From NCBI RefSeq assembly GCF_035046505.1, contig NC_089822.1, positions 128,336,807-128,400,806 on the forward strand: a stretch of 64,000 bases of DNA, given 5' to 3'. Shown here one piece after another: positions 56,174-64,000 of the stretch; positions within the stretch are counted from its first letter, which is position 1, and every line of letters begins with the position of its first letter. The stretch is from Tiliqua scincoides. Its lineage: Eukaryota > Chordata > Lepidosauria > Squamata > Scincidae. The notes beneath the pieces were generated by a model. The model did no database searches, was not told where the DNA came from, and worked only from the letters and a program-made list of their open reading frames with translations. A program made the position numbers and the translations under genes.

Positions 56174-56964
56174 ACTTACAGGAAGTATGTAAAAAGACAC
56201 TAAATAAAATCAACCAGGAATGTTTATTTGTGTTACTAGCCATTATTTTGAAGCAATCATCTCATGAGGGAAGTCTATGTGCTCCATCACAAGAGACAGC
56301 CAGGTCCATGAGGAATATTGGGTGCATGCCACTGCCACAGTTCTGCACAAACATAGAAAAAAAATGCATAATATGGTGTTGGACAACTTCCTCAGAATAT
56401 CAGCCTTCATTGATATTTGATTGATCACCTTGGTGGTGAAGATATGTTTTTAAGGGAACTTTGTGAGGACGAAACCTGCTGAAAAGCCAGTGAAGTCGCT
56501 GAATATTTTGAGCGACTGGAGGTGGGGCTTGAGTGTTCTGCATAGCTCCTTACTCTTCCTCATAAGGAGCAAAACCAGAATAAATTACACAAAGTGAGAG
56601 CAGTTACGAATATTTGCTTACGTAATTTGCAATATATTCAGGTTGTAGAATTTGGGTTTCCTTGGCCCAGAATGTGAATTGCCTGGGTGCAGAAAGGGTA
56701 TCTTTTTTCTGTTAACGGCACCCCACCTTCCATGCTTGTGGAACCCCTTCAAGAGAAAAACAAAGATTGGCAGGCACTTCTATTAGAAGGCAACAAACAG
56801 TTCACATGTCAGCATGTGGCAGAAATATGGTGATTCTGCACAGTTGTAAATGGATGTCCTTGACTGGTTGGCTGTTAACTTGCAGGGCTCTGTCAACTGA
56901 GTTTTGCTTTTGGTTGACAACTTATGATCTACTCATTCTCTAAGTGATTTACGAGTATATGGCT

Positions 56965-56966
<2 letters not shown>

Positions 56967-57043
<77 letters not shown>

Positions 57044-57063
57044 TGTTTGTGTTTGTGTTTGTG
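56967..57063. repeat. Compound (CT)n(GT)n(TTTGTG)n microsatellite
   Basis: About 21 CT units, 15 GT units and four TTTGTG units in series. Confidence 0.95.
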
Positions 57064-57339
57064 CATTTTGTTTCTTCGTTTTGGTGGCTTTCTTCTTGAT
57101 GGAGTTCTTGTTTTAGTGCTGCTTTCATTTGATTGTTTGCCACTTAGGGAAAAAATATTTATCCTAAAATGCAATTATCAATTTTAATAAAAAAAAATTA
57201 TTAAATAAACTGGGTAATCCCCTGCTTCGGTAAGACTAGCAAGTTACTACTAGCAGTTTATATCTGATGGCCACCATACTCTTTCGATGAAACTTCTTCC
57301 CAAGGGAAGCACATCAAGCTTGTCTTTGTTGCAGAGTGT

Positions 57340-57517
57340 GGGTACAATCCTAACCCACTTTCCAGCACTGACAAAAGTGCAATGCAGTTCTGAGGGAAGG
57401 GAACAAACATTCCCTTAGTTTGAGGAGATCTCCATGAGTGCCACCCAAAAGCAGGATGCAGCACATGTCCCATTGGCACAGCTATGCCAGCGCTGGAAGG
57501 GGGGTTAAATTTGGGCC
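57340..57517. mobile_element. Medium Harbinger-like MITE
   Basis: 178 bp, GGGTACAATCCTAACCCA to GGGGTTAAATTTGGGCC. The flanks TGT and TGA agree at 2 of 3. The core is the same as 55627-55794. Confidence 0.72.
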
Positions 57518-58019
57518 TGAGTATGTCTTTTTTTTGGCCCAAACCTGTAAAGCTCCTTCTGTTTTGCCCTGCCTTTCACAGCTGGAAAACCATTTTAACT
57601 TGGTTGTCTTCATTGTGGAATTGCATGAATTTGTCTTTGCATTTTATAATGGGATTTTAAAAGTCTTTTTCAGGCTATAGGTCTCTTTGAGGACTCCCAG
57701 AGGAAACAAAAAGTATACCTTTAAAAGTATGTATGCACATGTCTCAAATATTCCAAATTTTCCCCTTCAGAAAAGTACTTTATGCTCCCATCCACCCAGC
57801 ACCAAACTAGCACACAGTATGTGTCACTTAGGACAGAGAATCTGAAGCACCGAGAAGAAAGTACATACTTTGCTGAGTCCCAGTTACTCTGGTTAGGGAG
57901 GAGTTCAGGATGACCCTACAGCAATCCAGTAGTCAGAATTTTTGCAGTGGGGCACTATGCATACCCTGGAGTTGGAGAATTAGAAGTGAATGTGATGTTG
58001 CAAGAAAAAGAAATTGAGG

Positions 58020-58095
58020 GGTGCAGTCCTACACACACTTCCTAGCTAGGGAATGGTGAATCCCAATGGATGCAGTGGGGCGTACCGACATATAT
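58020..58095. mobile_element. Worn short Harbinger-like MITE
   Basis: GGGTGCAGTCCTACACACAC and AATCCCAATGGATGCAGTGGGG keep the outline of the family, but the right half is lost. Confidence 0.4.
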
Positions 58096-58511
58096 TGAAT
58101 AAGACAATAATTTTATTTAACTAATATTCTGGTTTTAATAAAACCCAGTGTGTGCCAAGTACTTGTCCTACTTTTCTAATTCTTTACTCTCATTCTTCAG
58201 AAAACTAGAAGGTGGGAACTGGTTTACATTTTCATGAGCCATTTGGGTATCATACTGCCTGCATGGGTTTCCCTTGTATCTCCATATAAAAGCTAGAGAC
58301 TCACTGAGTGTGGGTTTTAAAATGAAAATACGATCAGGGAAGGAAACCATGCTAGGGGAGACTGGCTGTAGTTGTGCTCTGTGGTCTGTCTTCTTTTGTA
58401 GTGCCTGCAATATCAATTCTTAGCTGTTGAGAAGGGATTCTACTTCCTGGACCATCAGCAGACAGCTCTCTGGGAGTCTTTCAGGGGTTGTTCCAGGATT
58501 TGTGAACCTTA

Positions 58512-58626
58512 GGGCACAATCCTAACCCACAATCCAGCACTGACATAAGGGCAGTGCAGCTCCAAAGTAAGGGAACAGGCATTCCCTTACTCTGAGGAGG
58601 CCTCTGTGAGTGCCAGCTGGGTGGGG
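58512..58626. mobile_element. Truncated medium Harbinger-like MITE
   Basis: It starts GGGCACAATCCTAACCCA after TTA (58509-58511) and keeps the GGGAACAGGCATTCCCTTAC core. The right half is missing. Confidence 0.65.
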
Positions 58627-59816
58627 AGAATCCTGTACACCTGAATAGCAATCCAATACATAAATAATTTGCAGAGAATGAGATTTTTGCCCTCCAAGAG
58701 ACTGAGCTTTTTCACAATCTGCAGAAGAGAATTCAGGTTTGCCATCAAGTGTATGACCCACAGAGAGCGGGAGCTAAGCGCAGTCTTCTGACAAGGTCAC
58801 CCGTTATGGCCATTTGCAAAGATGAGTCACATCCACACTTGACATGTTTAGGCATACAGCTAAAATATCAGCTAAAATATCATCTGTGTGCCCCTTGTTT
58901 AGTCATGCCTAAATATGTGATGTGTGAAGTGGCCCTGCAAAGGCTTTTTGTTTTGAATCCACATCCAATTGACAACAGTGGCAAAAAACAATCTCTTTTG
59001 TTTGTACTGGATGAGGATCTGTTAAAAGACAATGACTCTTCAAAGGCAGGTGGCATGTGCGTGTAATGCAACCAGCAGAGGGAATGCTGTGGGGAAGATG
59101 TATAATTGCACTATAGAGAGGTCTGTATTTCAAAAATTCTATTGATGCCTGTGTTAGGCTTAATGGCTTGTTACATGTAAATACTGAAATCATTTGCTGA
59201 ATAAATATTTGGCATGCAGTCAATACAGTAGCTATTTATATTCATTTTCCTAGGTCTGAGTAATTGAAAATAAGCCAGAGGTATTCTCTAGCACCTTTTG
59301 CCCCTCTCACAGTGGCCTGTGGAGGAGAGGTCTATAGAAGTTCTGCTATGGAGAATTCTTATTTAAAATGAAGCAATATTCTCCTTGAAGAGACAAGCAA
59401 AGGCTATTGAGAAAATCATTGGCCTGTAGAAGTGGTGGCAGGCATACAAAGGAGCTCAGAAATGCGTATTGGATTCAGCATGAGCAATGGGAGCTAATAA
59501 TATTAAGTTGGCCTGTAAGCTTTATGAACAGCTGTAACCTCACTGATGGAAATGGATGAGCCATTGATACTCTGGCCTAGGACAAATGCATACACAGAGC
59601 AGAGCAGAATATGAGCTTCATTTTTTTTAAAAAACACACCGTTGGAAAAATCAGATTTACACCAACAAGAAATTTAATTGTGCTGTTTGATTTGTGTGTT
59701 ACAAACACACACATGCGCACATGTAAGTTATGGGAAGAGGCAAAGAGTTAGGCAGTTTACTAGACCCTTGTTAACTGGCAATCCTAGTCTGTTTCTTTTG
59801 TGATTTTGCTCACTCA
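58627..59816. other. Repeat-poor sequence between HOXC3 and the right edge
   Basis: No named repeat. The part at about 59380-59600 (GAGCTAATAATATTAAGTTGG, GCTTTATGAACAGCTG) has the look of conserved non-coding DNA but is short. Confidence 0.3.
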
Positions 59817-59965
59817 TGGCCTAATCCTATCTAACTTTCTAGTGCCAATGCAGTTTAGCCAATGGGGCTTGCTCTGCATCCTGTGGTGGGGGCAGTCATG
59901 GAGGCCTCCTCAAGAGACTGCACCGTGGCTGCATCAGTGCTGGAAAGTTGGGTAGGAGTAGGCCC
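59817..59965. mobile_element. Medium Harbinger-like MITE
   Basis: TGGCCTAATCCTATCTAACT to GTTGGGTAGGAGTAGGCCC. The flanks TCA and TCC agree at 2 of 3. It is shorter than its relatives because part of the centre is gone. Confidence 0.7.
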
Positions 59966-60736
59966 TCCGTTTTTGTTGTTGTTGTTCAAACTTATCTTCA
60001 TTACAACCATGAGGGCTAGAAACTTGCCTTTTAAAAAATGAAGTTCAGATTATCATTGTGTTGTATTCTACACTCACGCAATTCCTCTTTGCAGAATTTG
60101 CACCTCTGTGCAGAAGTTAGCTGCCTGTTACAGTCCAGGGGCATAAATGAAAATGAGCATAAATGAATTTTTACAAGCCATGGCCCCAATTAACATGCAA
60201 CAACCTAGATCATTAAAATTACACAGGACCAACTGAAGTGGTAACCTATAACCTTTTATATTGCATTTGAAGGGTACAAATGAAAAGGTTCTGTGTGCCA
60301 CAGCTGACTGATGATAGTCAATGGCATACATATGTTGGCACAAACCAGCAACTTTTAGCAGTTATTAATGTGGCACTAAAAGAACTAGAACAGGATTTGA
60401 TGATACAACTAACAAAAATCTTGAATCTTAAGTGTTTTGGGAACTTAAAGTGATATAACTGAATGAGATTTCAATGGGACAATTATGACCAACTTTTACT
60501 GAATTTCACTCAGAATTATGGGGTTCAGGGTGATCATACCTTTGTTCCAGAACTCTCCCCCCCCCCCATGTGCACTGAAACTTAAGGGGCTTGGTTGCCT
60601 TATGGATATTTCATGCACTTGACTCAAATGTCCAGCTTTCACTTTTTAAAAGTAAATATCTTTACACCTTTTACTTGTGGAGATATAAAGGGAAATGATC
60701 AGGCAATATTATACCCAAATGTTCAGTATGAATCTC

Positions 60737-60825
60737 AAGCTACAATCCTATACCCACTTACATAGGAGTAAGTCCCATTGAATACAGTGATTTCCTTTTA
60801 AGTAAGTATGCGTAGGGTTGCACTG
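60737..60825. mobile_element. Short palindromic Harbinger-like MITE
   Basis: 89 bp, AGCTACAATCCTATACCC to GCGTAGGGTTGCACTG. The flanks TCA and TAA agree at 2 of 3. Confidence 0.75.
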
Positions 60826-63159
60826 TAATTTGCTTCCCTATTCCAGAATTCTGGACCATAAGTGCACAGGTACTGCAAGCACTTGATCATTTTTAATTTA
60901 CACTGGCTCCCTGAGTTACAGACATCTAAGTTATGGATGGCTGCAGTGATGCTTTTGCGCAGGTGCAGTACATCCTTTGGTGGTGCTCTTGAGCAGCCCT
61001 GATAGCATTGGGCCAGCAAGAGGCAGATCTGTTGAGTTATGAAGGTTCCAACTTCGATACAAACATCTAAAACCTAACTGGTACATTGGTAGGGAACTTT
61101 GCGTAATGAAAATTGAATATGACGTTATTAAAACTGCATAATTTCTGAAAGTTCAAGTAAACACATCTGTATTCAGTTTATTTCTGTTTCATACTGACTT
61201 ACTGTATCCATCAGTATATCTTCCCACCCCAAAATGTTTGACATTGGGATTTTTTGGGATTTTTTGTTTGGGATTCCCAATGATTTCAATGCAAATGTTA
61301 AGAGGACTGTTGTAGCTGCTTTAAGAGCTGTCCATAAAGTATGTCATTACTTTATCCCTTCCTTGTCATACTTTGGTCCATATAAACCAGTACTAAATTT
61401 CTCCTTTGTCACAACTTGCTACTCCCATCCCACCTTTGACATATACAATGGATGGTCCCTAGGATCTCCATTATAGTAAGTGGGATTTTTACTACTAATT
61501 TGAGAAGGTTCAGAGTTTTTTCTTTGTTGTTTAGTGAGGTTAAGTACCCAGAAGGGAAGGGAACTAGCTGTAAAGCTCATCTTTTCCAGCCCTTCAAACA
61601 GTAGCACACATGCTAAATCCTGTATGGGTGAGAGTTGAGTGTTGCTTATTCTTTGGTATACTCTGCACATGTTCAGAAGCACTGTCATTTTATTAGTCAA
61701 CCTAATAAGAAGCCTACTATTTGCTGTAATGCTATTTTGTAGACCAAATAAGAGGGGCCAGGCAAAAGTGATCCCAAGAATAAGCCTAGACTCAAATTAG
61801 CGTTTGCCTATGAGTCTTTAAAAAAAAAATTTAACACCAGCAGCACCTCCTATTAACTAAACACGTGCAGGCACATAGAGTTTTTGAGAAATAGTTCCTT
61901 TTTTGCTGCAAAAAGATGACTTTTAACCAAACAGGGACTAATTTTTTTAAAAAACAGTATCGCTCTATTTTACATTTTCTTTTGAAACTATTTCTTATTG
62001 GGGTTCTTTTCTGGCCTTGTTTTTTTTTTTAAAAAATGAGTGCAGTTTTAAGATGTGGCTACGTGGGTGTTTGCAGGACATTCCAGATTGGTGGGTGAAA
62101 TTTAAAAATCAGAAATAGGGTGGCAAGCCCACATTGATTCCTCCTGCCCATCCTCCTCCCCTTCCAAATCCACTTTCCTTTTACTTTACATGGGTAAATT
62201 TGAGCTATCAAATACAGTGAGGCATGTTGATGCCTCTAAGTTTAACCAGCTCCCAAAATTTGTGCTGGCAGTAGAGGCTGGGAATTCGCCTTGCTTAAGA
62301 AGATGGTTGCTGCTAATGAGATGGGATTTCCTATCCCCCCCCCCATTTTAAAAAAAAGTTACAGTTGTGCAGCCTTGATAAGGAAGTGGCATGCGAATGG
62401 GAAAAGGCTGGAAACCTGTGACTTCCAGTTAACGTGAACAGAACAACTCAGTGCTTCCGATTATTTTATATCTGTGTAGCAGAAAGCTTCAACCAATGTC
62501 CGTACAGGTTTGCAAAAGCTCGGGTAGGAAAGAAGTAGGACAGAAGAGACAGAAGGACAGAAATTGAAACATAGATCAAGAGTTCTGTACCTGCATTTTA
62601 GCTACAATTGGAGATGTTTGAGAAGGGTGTTATTTCTGTTACTCAGAAATAAGCCCATTGGGTTCAATAAGACTGTAACCCTAACCTTACCAAAAACAAA
62701 CACCACTATCTATAATCTCTGGGAAGAAATAGAAGGGCTCCATATTGTTATTGGATCCCATTATGTCTATCTATCCCACCACCTTTTCAAAGCTTTCATG
62801 ACCAACCAAAAAAAACAAAAACAAAAAAGTGCTGAACTTCAGTTAAGGGTGCTGTAGGACCCCATGGGTTTCAATGGGTTCTTAAGTGTACACATTGGAG
62901 CTGTGGTCATTCAGCTGAGCATCTTTTGTTAATAAGAGAAGGACATGCCAAACCACGCTTCCTTGGGAGGTAGGTGCCCCCCCCCCCAATGGCTTCAAAG
63001 GGCCTTGCTTCCATTTAAATCATGATGGCCCACAGATGCCCAAGATCCAAATGGATGGGATAACACAGTGATCAGGAAGCAGGCTACATGAGAAACAATG
63101 AGGCTCAGATAGAGTGTCCCCCTGAAATCAAAGCTAAATCCTTTCCTGGGAAGGAAATG
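60826..63159. other. AT-rich, mostly unassigned
   Basis: Long A- and T-runs (61818, 61945, 62020, 62350) and one MITE fragment at 62636-62690. No exon is recognised. Confidence 0.4.
62636..62690. mobile_element. Short Harbinger-like MITE fragment
   Basis: TACTCAGAAATAAGCCCATT and GGGTTCAATAAGACTG are the central part of the family. The ends are missing. Confidence 0.4.
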
Positions 63160-63750
63160 TCATCTGAAATCTGTGGAATTTATTCCCAAAGAAACTTGGT
63201 TAGGATCAGGGCAGGGGGGAAAAAAAAGTTCTATCCTAAGGTCCCAATTTAAAACCGAATTGTGAATCGACCTGCCTGAGACAGAGGAGAGCAAAGGATA
63301 TCTCGGAGTGAAATTCGCCACTGGCCTGAAATCCTGGTCATCTTGAACCAGCTCAGGATCGCCCATCCTAAACCAGCGTTTCTTGGCAATAACTTTCAAT
63401 AACTTGGCAATGGGCTTTTCGGACTTGCTTTTGAAACTAGGTGTAGATGGAGACCTCATGTCTGTTCCCAGAAAACAAGGGATGCGGGTGAGAGCGCTTC
63501 GGGGCGAACTCCAGCCAGCCTCTGCGCCAGCAGTTTCGCCCTGTTTGGGGAACTTTGGACTTTTGGTACCCCATTTTCGTTTGAAGACCAAATTCCCTGA
63601 TTGCTCTGTAGCTTGGGCGCTGGGAAGGACGAGGTCTCTCCTCGTCTTGCATGAGATGATCATCATGATCATTGCATGAGATTATTTTACAGGCAAATAT
63701 GTGCTTGGTCGATGTTCCAAGCACCCACTTTAGGGAATGGGAGGGGGGGT
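63160..63750. promoter_or_regulatory. CpG-richer unique stretch, possible 5' exon or promoter
   Basis: It is clearly richer in CpG than the rest of the window (GAGAGCGCTTCGGGGCGAAC, CTCTGCGCCAGCAG, TTTCGCC, GGGCGCTGGGAAGGACGAGG). It is free of repeats, about 8 kb 5' of the HOXC3 ATG and toward the expected HOXC4. Open frames cross it on both strands without family resemblance. GCATGAGAT occurs twice around the palindromic ATGATCATCATGATCAT. A 5' non-coding exon or promoter of HOXC3/HOXC4 transcripts is a guess from position. Confidence 0.3.
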
Positions 63751-64000
63751 TTGAATTCCTCGCTTATTTATTTATTATTTAAGTGGCGTGATGGGCTTCT
63801 CTCTCTCCAACCCCCCCCCCCCTTCCCAATTCATTTCAAGAGAAAGCCCTCGGCTGGACTACTTGGCAGGCAAGTCACGTTACTCACATCGAGGCTTGAT
63901 GATTCTGCAGTAGCTTTTTCAAAAAATAAATAAATAAATAAATAAAAACACCCTGGCTTATATTTTTCTTAACGAACTATTTATTTATGTTTTCATTTGA

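Noticed and set aside
63160-63724. A protein-coding exon in the CpG-richer stretch (frames of 170, 98 and 95 codons)
   Set aside because: Frames overlap on both strands and none matches a Hox exon or other family.

Overview
The window is vertebrate nuclear DNA, most likely from a squamate reptile (a lizard). It has low gene density, CpG depletion, CR1 LINEs, palindromic DNA-transposon MITEs, hAT MITEs, tRNA- and 5S-rRNA-derived SINEs and long microsatellites. The organism call is inferred from the repeat mix and from the Hox gene; no species can be named.

One host protein gene is well supported: a two-exon Hox paralogue-group-3 gene on the minus strand. Exon 1 is at 54735-55074 and exon 2 at 52045-52730, joined by a phase-1 intron of about 2.0 kb, giving 341 residues. 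It has a Hox3-type start (MQ...), a hexapeptide (VFPWMK), a group-3-like homeodomain and the Hox3 carboxy-terminal block. Its homeodomain departs from the near-invariant HOXA3/B3/D3 sequence, and exon 1 is short. HOXC3, a gene absent from mammals, is therefore the best call. A strong splice acceptor 17 nt before the ATG implies a distant 5' non-coding exon.

Layout: 1-52 kb lies 3' of the gene and shows no other Hox exon, so the window probably holds the 3' end of the HOXC cluster (HOXC3 last, no HOXC1) and a long flank. That flank is a patchwork of transposable elements (CR1 at 28.95-31.15 kb with an uninterrupted reverse-transcriptase ORF and an opposite-strand CR1 tail at 12.8-13.9 kb; at least seven hAT MITEs with boundaries I could place, most with 8-bp duplications; about 20 PIF/Harbinger-like MITE copies with 3-bp duplications; a 5S-derived SINE). 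Between them are repeat-poor blocks (about 2.6-3.2, 5.3-6.0, 14.4-15.5, 17.8-18.5, 26.0-26.4, 33.5-34.5, 45.85-46.15 and 50.2-50.55 kb) that I flag as candidate conserved regulatory DNA. 55-64 kb lies 5' of HOXC3, toward the expected HOXC4, and ends in a CpG-richer, repeat-poor stretch (63.2-63.75 kb).

I found no CRISPR array, no retrovirus or LTR element and no bacterial-type operon. Conservation and expression claims are inference only.
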